A stretch of DNA of 64,000 bases from Sycobia sp. Sy_11 (taxonomy: Eukaryota > Arthropoda > Insecta > Hymenoptera > Epichrysomallidae): positions 217,501 to 281,500 of the forward strand of contig JACCIC010000209.1 in NCBI GenBank assembly GCA_018907035.1, in the 5' to 3' direction. A model generated the notes under the pieces. That model had not been told where the DNA came from and made no database searches. It saw only the letters and a program-made list of their open reading frames with translations. The translations under genes were made by a program, and so were the position numbers. Positions 12,237 to 22,329 of this stretch are shown one piece after another. Numbering within the stretch: position 1 is the stretch's first letter; each line of letters opens with the position of its first letter.

Positions 12237-12276
<40 letters not shown>
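12205..12276. repeat. Compound (TACA)n(TA)n microsatellite
   Basis: About nine ACAT units run into about eighteen AT units, the same architecture as at 5772. Confidence 0.9.
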
Positions 12277-12278
<2 letters not shown>

Positions 12279-12599
12279 ACACAGGCGAACGGACTTGCGC
12301 ATATACATACAACAGCCCATATTGCGTTCGGTTGCGCCGAACCGAAGAAAATTATGTTCGACCGCGACCGAGCTCTGCTCTTTTTAGAATCTCGCGCGCG
12401 AGCGCGCGCTCCACGTGTATCGAACGTTTGTATGTATAAATGTTCCGCGGTGTATGCATCCGCCCCACTCCTTCGCCCCGGGGGCGAAATTCTGCTCCGG
12501 GGCCTTTTTTCGCGCGTGCAAAGAGCGCTTTGTGAACATGTGTTATAAGCGCGCGTAAGTCCGTGTAATCGCGCGCGGTGATAACGTGGCTCAAGGGGG

Positions 12600-13370
12600 T
12601 GATGTTTTTTTTTCTTTCACTTCGATATTATTATGCGCCGCTATTAATGAAACTTTATACCGATTGTATCAGCTTTTAGATTGGATTTGCCAGAACTGGT
12701 GCATTACAAGACATATTGTTGGAAATACGTCAGCTCGACGTCAACTGCTTTTCAACCTCAATGGCTAGAAATCGTAAAAAACGGCGTATGGAAGTAAATG
12801 GTCTCGATTTATGTGTACTCTGAAAATCCGCCTAAGTTTTTGAGAATTTAAACATGGTAGATTCGGTATGGAGTTACGAAATAAGTAGTAAATCTGGAAT
12901 ATTTTGCCAGATGGCATTGCTAAAAAAACGCGAACCTACAATTATTCTAATATTTCAAAATTATTGTTTTAAAGAGTCGCTCGTTTGATAGATGTTGATA
13001 TTTTGATTCTGTATCAAATGAGCAAATTGGGAATATTGGTTTGTAGACGAACATGACACGGTTTATCGAACGAGCCATAAGGGATACAATTAGCCAGCAA
13101 CATTACGTGTATAGAAATTGAAGAAATGTTAAATTCTATTTGAAATGACTAATTTTTGTCTTTTTATTTCCTGCCCAAGCACATTCTTCTCTATAATATC
13201 AGCCCCGAGATCGGAAAGAAAATAATTGATCGCGATGCTAAGCAATTTTCAAGCGATTTCCAGAGCACAGGGCGTTGATGAATTTTGTTATCTGGAAAAC
13301 AGGTGACTATTTATAGGCTGCTTGGTTTTCACTTTCATATTTTCACCAGGTATATTCCCACTGCATCCAT
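12600..13370. other. Non-repetitive AT-rich stretch, nothing recognised
   Basis: No frame longer than 60 codons. Isolated protein-like strings were seen, but no family signature. The stretch adjoins the possible coding relic to its right. Confidence 0.35.
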
Positions 13371-13379
13371 ATTAAGGTT

Positions 13380-14225
13380 TTGCTACTGAGGATTGACACA
13401 GCTATCTTCCTTGACGACCAACAGATCCCTATAAAACCGAACACTAAGACATCAAGACAGCTTATCTCCAGAATTACGGGATCTGCAGCAAAACCGAAAA
13501 GATTCACATGCTCTCTCTTACTCTCTTCCTGTCTCTCTCGCTCTCTCTCTCTCTTTCTTCAGAAAGAATGGAAGAAAGTTTGTGGATATAAGTAGAACCT
13601 TCAAGATCCATGGCCAACCCGTGCATGTCATGAGCTGTGAGGGCACGTGATTCTACCGTCAACTATAGATGTTCACTGAGGGCAGAAGACACAGCCCTCT
13701 ACAAATAAATTCTAAATGTGGATGTTCGCTTTGCATACATTCTACCTATCATTTTTCTATTTCGAAATGGCTCTGAAGAAGATTAATGTAGGGGAACTAG
13801 TTAGATTGTACAAAATAACGAAGAGTACTCTCAGATATTGGCTTGCACATTCGAATAAGATACCAATGAACTATTTCGACGCTTGTGCCAATGAGGGAGG
13901 ACAGACTGTCTTGTGAGCTACACAATGAGAATCGGTACGGTGTGCGCCATGACTCGCTTCAATTTGAGATTGCTAAATGCGAGAACCGGCTAATCTGCAG
14001 GAGACTTTTCGTACCACCATCCACAAACCGTGGACTGATCTTCTTTACGGGATTATAGAGGGAGTACTACCAGAGTTCTACGTAAGAACGCGAAAACTGG
14101 TCAACATCAATGAGTATCCTATGACACTTAATTTCTATCCCGATGTGATTCAGATTTCGGTACATCTAGTGGCCGGAACCATGATATGTATAGTATTGTG
14201 TGGACTGAACTTTTACGGAAACTAA
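13380..14225 (+). pseudogene. Possible decayed coding region, family unknown
   Basis: Protein-like fragments occur in different forward frames: 13380-13500 (RIDTAIFLDDQQIPIKPNTK), 13766-13913 (ALKKINVGELVRLYKITKST), about 13895-14070 (CELHNENRYGVRHDSLQFEI) and 13977-14222 (EFYVRTRKLVNINEYPMTLN). Each ends in a stop and they do not join in one frame. The reverse strand is also fairly open over part of the region, which weakens the case. No family was recognised. A (CT) tract interrupts it near 13514. Confidence 0.25.
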
Positions 14226-14305
14226 AAATCATATCCTATAAGTGTGCTGTTGTACACAGAACAACAGTTTGCGGTACAATCCTTTAGTTTACTTCAATGC
14301 TCGCA

Positions 14306-14312
<7 letters not shown>

Positions 14313-14361
<49 letters not shown>
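14313..14361. repeat. (CT)24 microsatellite
   Basis: Perfect TC array immediately right of the possible coding relic. Confidence 0.9.
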
Positions 14362-14365
<4 letters not shown>

Positions 14366-14399
14366 CTACCTCTGCACAATATCTTACGTAAATATGAGT

Positions 14400-15660
14400 G
14401 ATCGATCGATGTGACCTCTTGTAATCGCGACTTCAGTTCTCATCGGCGACTCGGATTTCTTCGTCGCCTTCAAACGGAAAACCGATGATGTATAAATGTC
14501 TCATTATCATAGGCGCATTATGAATGTAACATTATAAAGAGGGATATTTTTTTATTCTTAAATAATGAGCTTATGTAGTGAATATCGACACCATCATCGA
14601 TAATCTCGAAAGCATTTAGATCAACTTCTAGTTATATATATAAATAGATATTTTTTGTACCTCTCAGTATATATCAGCATATTTATTTTAATTTTTAATT
14701 GATTTTGACGGTATTTTGAATTCAATTATAAGATGTCTTATTGACTATTATTTATTCAAGTTTTTAAATCCAACGGTCCGCAGGAAGTAACTATTTTTTA
14801 TCAAAATATAAAAATTTTCCGATTATTTAATAACAATTTTTTTTGTCATTTTCATAACTATAGTAATTCTTGCAATATTGATCTTTCATCAAAAAATAAA
14901 TAAAAATACGATCAATTTATCTTCTTGCGCGTTTGTTTAGGTTGCGTTAAGTTTTAATCACAGGCTAGGGGGGTTGACACACTTTTTAATTCGGAGATAT
15001 ATATCGGGGGGTGCTATACTTATATAAATAATATAGTTTTATCAGCGCCTCGGTTAACGCGACTCCCGAGGAATTCGTCGGAATGCAATTTTTGCAATTT
15101 TATCATGGAGTCGCCCCAAACACAGGCATTCCTACAAAACCAATGTATATAATATATACGTATATTAATATATAAATATTATCTTCTTAAGCTTGGTCTA
15201 TAATTTACCGAAAGATTATATTATAGCTTTCAACTGGAAAATATACCGGCATCGCACTTAATCCTGCGCCTCACTGTGGAACTTATCGAATCTGCGTTAG
15301 TTACAGTCGTCAACGAGAGCCGCCGCAATAATCCATTGCGTCTTGCTGTTCTTGTTGTCGGCGTTGTTGTTGGTTTATCGTTTTATTCTAGCAAGATTCT
15401 AGTTTTGCCGGGAGAAAAATGGGGATTTAGCGTAGTGATTATGAAGATTTTTTTTCTCCCTCCCTTCGAAAGCTCATTTGCCCCGCTGTACGCGTTATTT
15501 GTTATCGATTTCAAATGCCGTTCGCTGATCTGCCACGGGGAGATTTAATTAATATTCAATCTGCCGGCCGCGCATTCGCTGAATATTAAAACTTCATTGG
15601 AAACTGTATATTGGCGCTCGGCCGTGTAATTTACTTTTCTAGCACGTGTGATATTAGCTT
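14400..15660. other. Intergenic-looking stretch, nothing supported
   Basis: AT-rich sequence with short ORFs only. A 90-codon frame at 15276 has no recognisable domain. Confidence 0.4.
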
Positions 15661-15669
15661 ATAATACCG

Positions 15670-15673
<4 letters not shown>

Positions 15674-15726
<53 letters not shown>
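15674..15726. repeat. (TA)26 microsatellite
   Basis: Perfect array. Confidence 0.9.
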
Positions 15727-15729
<3 letters not shown>

Positions 15730-16030
15730 TATCGAGTTATAAAGTTCGATTACAACTTTTTGATCGCCGTCGTTATACCATTGCCAGGAACACACGCGTT
15801 CCGTCTAATTTATGCTTTATTTATGCTAAACAGATACTATAATCGTAAACTGGATTATTCTCGCGAGTATATACAAAAGTTTTATTGAGACATTGGAGAT
15901 TTTTCAGCAGTGAACGTCGCAGCACGGTGCCATTTCCGTCGTCAAATGTGCGTGTGCGTTTTTTCTTTTTTTTTTTTTAAATCTATTATCAGCCGTGAGA
16001 TCGGTCCATACATGGAATATTCGCATGATT

Positions 16031-16031
16031 A

Positions 16032-16076
<45 letters not shown>
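16031..16076. repeat. (AT)n microsatellite with one GT interruption
   Basis: TA array of about 22 units in AT-rich sequence. Confidence 0.9.
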
Positions 16077-16080
<4 letters not shown>

Positions 16081-16199
16081 CTACAGTTTATACATTAAAG
16101 CTATCAATACACGCGAGTCTTTTCGCAACGTCAATTTTTATTTTCTCAATTTATTAGAGTAATACAACTATATGCAATAAAACCTGTTTAACAGAAAAG

Positions 16200-16202
<3 letters not shown>

Positions 16203-16249
<47 letters not shown>
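16203..16249. repeat. (AT)23 microsatellite
   Basis: Perfect array 127 bases after the previous one. Confidence 0.9.
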
Positions 16250-16253
<4 letters not shown>

Positions 16254-16571
16254 AAAAATACTACCGATAGAACACGTTTTATTTGAATATTTTTGTCGCG
16301 CATATGTACACCGAGATATACATACGCGCCTAATATAACTGCCACTTCCGCGTGTATTGCTCGTGAATTGTACATACACGCCTCATCGATACACGCAAGA
16401 TCTATGATATATATATGAAGAATCCGTTATTTTTATCCGGCTCTCGTACGAATAGTGACAAAGCGCAGGTTTGTTCTGTCGAAGGAGGATGCGGAACGGT
16501 GGAATCTCTGTTTGGCCAGCTTATCGAAGGCAAAAAGAAAGCGCTCTATCACCCCGCGAATTTCTATCAAA

Positions 16572-16614
16572 TGTGTGTGTGTGTGTGTGTGTGTGTCTGT
16601 GTGTGTGTGTGTGT
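16572..16614. repeat. (GT)n microsatellite
   Basis: GT array with a single CT interruption in the middle. Confidence 0.9.
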
Positions 16615-16639
16615 AATATATAGTATACAATAGGCCGCG

Positions 16640-17498
16640 CGACGATTACTGAAAAATGACCCCGTGCAGCAATATGGCAAATACATTGAAATGCTCCGTT
16701 AAAATGGCAACTTCGACGGTTTTTCTTTTTCTTTTTTTTTTTTTTTAAAGTATCTCGATACGACAGGTTACAGTATTTTATCGTGACATTCCGCCTCTTT
16801 TGGTGAATCGAATTTTTGTCCTAGAATTGAACTACAACATTAAAACCACAAGTATAAAATTGAAGTTTTCATTGAATATATAATACTGTTTCATATATTG
16901 ATCCAACGAGATTACTATGTACATAGGTATTAACTCTAGCTTCTTCATATGTTTATGCAGAAAATTTCATGTAAACATTTTATGTACTATATAATTTAAT
17001 ACACAGCAGCCAAAATATTTGTCATTAATACTCTATAGAAAATCCAAAAAAAGCACTATAACATATGGTTTTATAGGATTCAGATATCGTCTTATATGCG
17101 CTAAAGCAAAAATCAATAATGGTATTTATAACATTAATTTCATGAAAATGCTAATAACAGCGTCTAAATCGTTTTTTAATTTTCAGCTTGTATTGTAGGA
17201 CAATACATCGATGGGAAAAAAGGAGCAATGCCTCAATACACTACTGTCCTTTGTGATTATTAAAAAGTAACAAAAATCAGAATCCGTTAAACTGAGCTGG
17301 AACTAGGATTTTGATAAAATACAAAGTCATTCATTTAGTACCGTGCAACCGTGCAAGGTGATGATAGCAGTGGTGTGTGTATATATATAACCAACAAAAA
17401 AAATGGAAAACGGTATATAGAGGGGCATTTATCTATATCTATATACATAATTATTCACGATCGGGCAGCCCACGCGCGCCGGTATACTCACTCTCTCT

Positions 17499-17500
<2 letters not shown>
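16640..17500. other. AT-rich stretch, no gene seen
   Basis: Contains T14 near 16733 and only short ORFs. Confidence 0.4.

Positions 17501-17544
<44 letters not shown>
17501..17544. repeat. (GA)22 microsatellite
   Basis: Preceded by CTCTCTCTGTAGAGAG, so a short inverted repeat sits at its left edge. Confidence 0.9.
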
Positions 17545-17547
<3 letters not shown>

Positions 17548-18059
17548 GAGGAGGCGGGAATTTATCCCGTCTTATACCGTCGCCATTGTCCGGGGCTCCG
17601 CGCGCTGTAGGCCAGAGACGATCGCGACGGCGCGGAGAGAAATCGCGCGATAACGATTAATACAGCGCCTCGCGACGGCGCTACCGGTACCCACGAGATT
17701 TGTTGTTTTAGACTTGTGTTGGGATATTCGCTGAATTGGGGATTTAAGATCTGACACAAAAAAAAAACTCTTCTCTAAGGAAATCTAGTTTATTATTCAT
17801 AAACGTATATAAGAGTGTTAATAATTCTACTTACATCTGATAGAGACTGTAAGTTTGATATAAACTTATAGAAAATATTTATTAGTTCACAGAATTCATA
17901 TATATATAATATAATTATTAAATATCCTAAATATATATTTTATGTTTTTCAAACATACGCAAATTCAAAATAACTCATGAATTGCATTTTTTTTATTCTT
18001 ACACTTATTATTTACATGTTAAAATTATAGTATATATTTCTTATCGGAAACGTAAAGGC

Positions 18060-18065
18060 TTTATT
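18060..18065 (-). promoter_or_regulatory. Possible poly(A) signal for the serine protease homolog
   Basis: AATAAA on the minus strand lies about 460 bases past the stop codon. It is the first exact match I noticed downstream. The AT-rich context makes chance matches likely. Confidence 0.25.
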
Positions 18066-18300
18066 TGCGAAACGAGAGGCTGCAACAAGGCTCGTAAATG
18101 GACCCTTTCATATAGTAAGTTTTAGATTTATCCTCTTCAGAACTAGAAACAAGCAGCTGAGATGCAATTTGTAGGCGAGACGGAGAAAAATAAGCCATAT
18201 AACGTGTATTATTCGGTTCCTTATAAAAAATTAAACTATATGTTTATGAATTTACAGATGTACATTTCAATGCAACAAAAATAGGCTCGATGGAAATAAC

Positions 18301-18321
18301 AAAAAAAAAAAAAAAAAAAAA
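18301..18321. repeat. Poly(A)21
   Basis: Uninterrupted A run about 200 bases beyond the stop of the protease homolog. On the gene strand it is poly(T). Confidence 0.85.
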
Positions 18322-18524
18322 CGAGAATTTCGACATTTTTTAACTGGGCACCGATAAGTTCCATTGGCAGATATTTCAGCACACGCGCCAAAATAATCGA
18401 CAGTCGAAATAATTTTTTGAAAATTAATTCATAAGATCTATATCTATTATGCGCCTCAGTTCGTAAGGTTTACGTGTAGCAAAAAAAAATTAACGGCCCC
18501 GTTGATGAAATCGCGGTGCAAAGC

Positions 18525-18731
18525 TTAAAGCTGGTAGTGATGATGCTTTCGATTTTCGATTATGAATGCGTCATTGGCGATAATCCCGTCGATGAAATTG
18601 TCGATGTTCAGCTTGAACGCGGACACCTTCATGTACAGAGCTGGCAGGATGGTATTGTCGCAATCGGGAGTGAAGCGAGACGCGATACCTACGAGCACGT
18701 CGCCGATTACCAGTGGATTGCCGTTGTCGCC
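18525..18731 (-). CDS. Exon 4 of the serine protease homolog: GDNGNP block and C-terminus
   Basis: The acceptor is a T-rich tract followed by TTGCAG (AG at 18733-18732). The exon is phase 0, 68 codons plus TAA at 18527-18525. It opens with GDNGNPLV, where active proteases have GDSGGPLV, so both the catalytic Ser and the second Gly are Asn. Cys260 would pair with Cys235 (the 191-220 bond). YMKVSAFKLNIDNFI is the C-terminal helix region. The tail is hydrophilic and His-rich. Confidence 0.85.
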   Translation of the reverse strand, partial: GDNGNPLVIGDVLVGIASRFTPDCDNTILPALYMKVSAFKLNIDNFIDGIIANDAFIIENRKHHHYQL

Positions 18732-20424
18732 CTGCAATTAAAAACAAAAAAAAAGAATATTATAAATACATCTATAATTACACATATAAACGAAAAAGCT
18801 CGCGTCCACTGTTCAATAAAGTATCAAACGTTTTTCATCAACGAAGACCGATGAAAGTATTTGATTGTGTATAATTAAGCATTTATACTCAAGCACTTAT
18901 ACTCAAGCACTTATACTCCTCGAATGACAATTCACAACTTCTAATCTACATAGAACTTATTGCATAACAGATATAAAAATTAAAGCTTTTTTTATTTTGA
19001 TGCACTAATTAAATATTAATGATTGAACATTTAACTTTGTCGTCCATAATTGCAAATCTGTCACAAATCTAACTCTATATAGTAAGTAAGCATTTGCAGT
19101 TATATATGGTTTGTGAAGAAATTCAGAAAACAATGCATGTATTCTTTTGTGGGCCTGTGTTGTATGAATATTCTTCATTATGTAGTTTTCTATATTTGGC
19201 TAATCTTTCGAAATGTACCCACATCACCCAATTTTTGTCAAAATTAGTACACTAATGCTATTGGGATGGTAATTACAAAAATTATTAAAACCTATGAAAA
19301 AGGTGATTTGTCAGATTTATCTTGGAAAATACAAAAACTTTGTGTAAATAATATGTCAAACACAAGAAATTCAGCAGTTTCATCTCTACGCCCCCTGGCA
19401 CATCGTCGATTTGCGTGCGGTTGTATATTTTGTTAATACCCGCGGGTTAGATTCCTGCTTTATCGACGCCCATTTGTCTAATTTTGGATCAATAACGCTT
19501 ACGTTTCCTTTATACTCCAGAGAACAATTTATATTCCAGAGCGATTATGTATAACATAAAAAATTATATTTTTTCACAAGATCTGCAACTTTTATCCGAG
19601 ACACTTTTTAAAATTTTTCGATATACTATGCAGAACTCGATCGATTTGTAACGAGTTTTGGCTATCAAAATTTACTTTTTTACCCAAACCAACTACGGGA
19701 TATTCGTAAGTATACAATACGAATGGCTACTTTTCGATGGTTCTATCCGTGCTAAATAGTTTTTTCAATATCGTCGAAGCGGCCGTTCGTCGTGTATACG
19801 TGAGAAATCAAAAAAAAAAAAACCTTACTTTGCAAAGGCCCACGGTGCCTTCTGTATCCGCCAGCCTTCGCATGATGCCACAGACGTTAGTGACAGTAAC
19901 GTTCCTCGGATACGACATTGCGCACAGATTGTCGTAGATAAGGTTGACTTTACGATATCTCAGCTCCCAGCTCAAGGTCCCGCTCTTTACAATTGGCACG
20001 TGAAAGCGCGGATCCGCTTCGGTTTCGATCAAATAGAATCCAAATCCGGTCACTGTTCCTTCGCTGTGGAATATTTCTCCTGGATTCGGTAATCGAAGCT
20101 TGCTCACAAATAAATTTTGTCCGACGCCAATGCCCGAGTTTAGCTAAAAGTACATATAGAACACGTCTCATTATATTTGTATAAATGTGATGCTAGGCAT
20201 TAGTTTCGTAGACATTTTCGACTTCTTAAGATAAATTTTTTTTTTCGAACTGGAAAGAAAATTAAATATGCCAAAAACTATTTGAATTAAAAAAACTTTG
20301 GAATTTCCTCAATATACACAATTTTAGATTTTATGCATAAGAATTACATTGTTAGAAAAAGCACACGTGAGTTAATAAGTCTTAAGTATATATTTGGTGA
20401 TGAAATTTTATAACAGTTTCTTAG

Positions 20425-20480
<56 letters not shown>

Positions 20481-21142
20481 TTAAATTTTTATTTCCAATT
20501 TAATATAAATTTGACGAGATAATACAATTTTTTCTTGGTTTCGATCGTAATCAAAACTTATTTTGTACAATGATTCATGTAAAACTCTCTTTGCCTCGTA
20601 CTCTTTCTGCATTCTTATTTACGAAAATCGGATCCAATTCTGGTCAGCTTTTTATGTTTCATTCGTACATAATCGAGCTGTCCGAATTATAAGACTGGAA
20701 TCCTGTCAGATATTCTCGCTTTACTCGTTTCCGAAAAAATAAACTCATATACTCAACAGGAAGCTCTGTGTCACCCGGTTCATACATTAGAGGGAATTGT
20801 AATTATAAAACAATTATTTACTTCAGCATTAAAATATTGTTACCGATTTGACGTAATGCAATACTGAAAAATGTAGCTGAAATTTGATACGGTAAATATT
20901 AAACTTATCAACAGTTATTTTTATTAAATAATTCGTTTAGCAATGTCTATTAATACGATCAAATTCATAGCAATTGATACAGTTCGAATAAGACGCCCTT
21001 ACAAGTTTTGTCCATTTAAATATTGACCTTATCCAGTACACAAATCACTTAAGATCCAGACAACGGCGTCCTATTTGACCTCCGCAATTCTTAGCCGACC
21101 CTAACCAGAATCGCATTCGATTTTCTCCGCTTGCGCGACAAT

Positions 21143-21203
<61 letters not shown>

Positions 21204-22227
21204 CATATACATAATATACGCCCATACCTCCACAACCGCGATATTGAAGTAGATAAATGACGGATCGAAGCTTGGAAAGAATATGCGTAGCGCCTCGATC
21301 GTGCGCGACATCGGGCTGTGCAGATCCTCGGTGCCGACCACCGCGGAGTATCGCCACCTCTGCAGGTCCGAGGTGGCGGTCAGGAAGACGTTGGCCGCCG
21401 ACAGTACGTGCTTGTTCGATATTATTGCGCCGCTGCCGAGGAGGCTGTAAACGTCGCTCCTGTTGCGCACCCCTATTATTGCGGCGTGATAGGTGAAGTC
21501 GGCCAGGGACGACGCCTGAATACCGCCCACGATGGCTTCCCCGGCGAGGGCAGTGGCTGCGAGATCGAATGGAATCAGAGTTTGGACGATCGACGGGCGT
21601 TTTGGGATTTGATTCGTTGAATTTATTTTCCCGTCTAGATTACGCCTCCGTTATAAAGAACTCGCCGAGTATTTGTGCTCTATGTACGCGTTGCAGGATT
21701 ATTTTTCAATTTCAATTGTTGTAAGCTTGCGCTTTTACACACTTATAACGAGATCTTCAATAAAGCTTTCAATGGAGGTTTAATTTAGCAATTTAATGTC
21801 GCATTCCCCTCGATATCAAAATAATTTATACATCTTTTCTTAGTTCTCGTAATGATTTTTGAGATTCGTTTTCGCCACTGAAAAATCCGTAGTTTCTGAG
21901 ATGTCTTTAAAAATTCAAAAGTTACGATAAATGGAGCACAATTTTTACGCGCGGACTCGTTTCGAAACTAAAATATTAATGTTTCCGCGTAAGCACCGTT
22001 AAGCCGATGGCTCAATTATCAGAGCAGGTCAATTATCAGTCAGTTCTTGCCTATTTCAACGTGATCTAAATTTTCTCAATTATCGATTGGGTATCAGCAG
22101 ATGTTATTTCACTGCCTATAACAGAATTAGATTTTTAAAGTATTAGTAAACAATCAGACTTACCATAATTTGCAAAGTTGAATACGTAAATTGATGAAAT
22201 AAAGAATAATTTTTTAGCGAAAATCAT
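18525..22227 (-). CDS. Secreted S1-family serine protease homolog, catalytically inactive (triad Asn/Asn/Asn), four exons
   Basis: Joined exons 22227-22164, 21556-21228, 20143-19829 and 18731-18525 give 915 nt, 304 residues plus TAA. Residues 1-26 form a signal peptide (hydrophobic from about Leu7, ending ALA at 24-26). The S1 domain begins with IVGG at 30-33. Family landmarks are the VLSAAN block (72-77), the NIAVVEV-like block (126 on), GTVTGFGF (160-167), Cys205, Cys219, Cys235-Lys-GDNGNPLV (237-244) and Cys260 before a C-terminal YMKVSAF. The positions of His57, Asp102 and Ser195 are Asn77, Asn126 and Asn239. Cys42 and Cys58 equivalents are absent (Gly62/Gly64 region and Val78), while Cys205/219 and Cys235/260 are kept. 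Asp238 (Asp194) is kept. N-glycosylation sequons occur at Asn53 and Asn212. Known of the family: proteases without the triad act as cofactors, binding proteins or decoys in insect immunity, digestion or venom. Which role applies here is not visible. No clip domain is present. Length is normal for the family, and codon frame is intact across all introns. Confidence 0.85.
18877..18918. repeat. 14-bp minisatellite, three copies, in intron 3
   Basis: Three consecutive units of AAGCACTTATACTC, the first with T for C at position 6. It lies 146 bases upstream of exon 4 within the intron of the protease homolog. Confidence 0.85.
19394..19470 (+). mobile_element. tRNA-promoter-like (SINE-like) stretch in intron 3 of the protease homolog
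   Basis: TGGCACATCGTCGATTTGCG (from 19396) resembles an RNA polymerase III A box. GGGTTAGATTCCTG (19445-19458) resembles a B box (GGTTCGATTCC with one change), about 47 bases on. GTGCGGTTG and TACCCGCGGG in between are the GC pieces usual in tRNA-derived insect SINEs. No cloverleaf, 3' tail or flanking duplication was established. Confidence 0.35.
19829..20143 (-). CDS. Exon 3 of the serine protease homolog: central beta-barrel and Cys168/182 loop
   Basis: The acceptor is TTTTAG (AG at 20145-20144) and the donor is GTAAGG at 19828-19823. Both ends are phase 0, 105 codons, residues 132-236. GTVTGFGF matches the family A-T-V-x-G-W-G block with Phe for Trp. Cys205 and Cys219 bracket the region equivalent to Cys168-Cys182 and include the NVT sequon at 212. 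The exon ends in GLCK, equivalent to residues 189-192. Residue 189 is Gly, so even the specificity pocket is not trypsin-like. Confidence 0.85.
20429..20474. repeat. (TA)23 microsatellite in intron 2
   Basis: Lies within intron 2 of the protease homolog, about 290 bases from exon 3. Confidence 0.9.
21142..21210. repeat. (AC)(AT)n microsatellite just inside intron 2
   Basis: CA units followed by interrupted TA units (ATATAC breaks). The right edge is about 17 bases from the exon 2 splice donor. Confidence 0.9.
21228..21556 (-). CDS. Exon 2 of the serine protease homolog: IVGG, His57-equivalent and Asp102-equivalent blocks
   Basis: The acceptor AG is at 21558-21557 after a weak pyrimidine tract. 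The codon split with exon 1 gives Ala22. The exon encodes residues 22-131 and ends in phase 0 at a GTATGG donor (21227-21222), which is non-consensus at +3 to +6. Gly-Glu-Ala precedes IVGG, so the usual Arg/Lys activation site is missing. VLSAANV replaces the family VLTAAHC, and FNIAVVE replaces the xDIALVK block. A TA-rich microsatellite begins only a few bases into the following intron. Confidence 0.85.
22164..22227 (-). CDS. Exon 1 of the serine protease homolog: start codon and signal peptide
   Basis: ATG at 22227-22225 has A at -3. The exon encodes 21 codons plus one base and ends before a consensus GTAAGT donor at 22163-22158 (phase 1). The encoded Lys-Lys followed by Phe/Ile/Val/Tyr-rich residues is a typical signal-peptide n-region and core. 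The start was chosen because the upstream ATG at 22252 is in a different frame and stops after 12 codons. Confidence 0.8.
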
Positions 22228-22252
22228 ATTTGGAAATTGGATTTTCTGTCAT
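22214..22252 (-). promoter_or_regulatory. Short upstream ORF overlapping the start of the serine protease homolog
   Basis: An ATG at 22252 opens a 12-codon frame that stops at 22214, out of frame with and overlapping the main start at 22227. If it lies in the mRNA it would lower initiation at the main ATG. It is counted only if transcription begins upstream of 22252. Confidence 0.35.
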
Positions 22253-22287
22253 GCTATGTGAGACCAAGAAAGTTGGAACTGGTAATG

Positions 22288-22301
22288 TATTTATATTTAT
22301 A
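22288..22301 (-). promoter_or_regulatory. TATA-box candidate of the serine protease homolog
   Basis: On the minus strand the sequence reads TATAAATATAAAT, two overlapping TATA matches about 60-75 bases upstream of the ATG. A TCACAT initiator-like site lies at 22261-22256, 36-42 bases downstream. Spacing is slightly longer than the usual 30, so this is a candidate only. Confidence 0.4.
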
Positions 22302-22329
22302 CGCTAACTTAAATTATAATGATATACGT

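Noticed and set aside
11845..12387. 180-codon ORF rich in YIYI and HTYI
   Set aside because: Read-through of two TA arrays and a TACA array.
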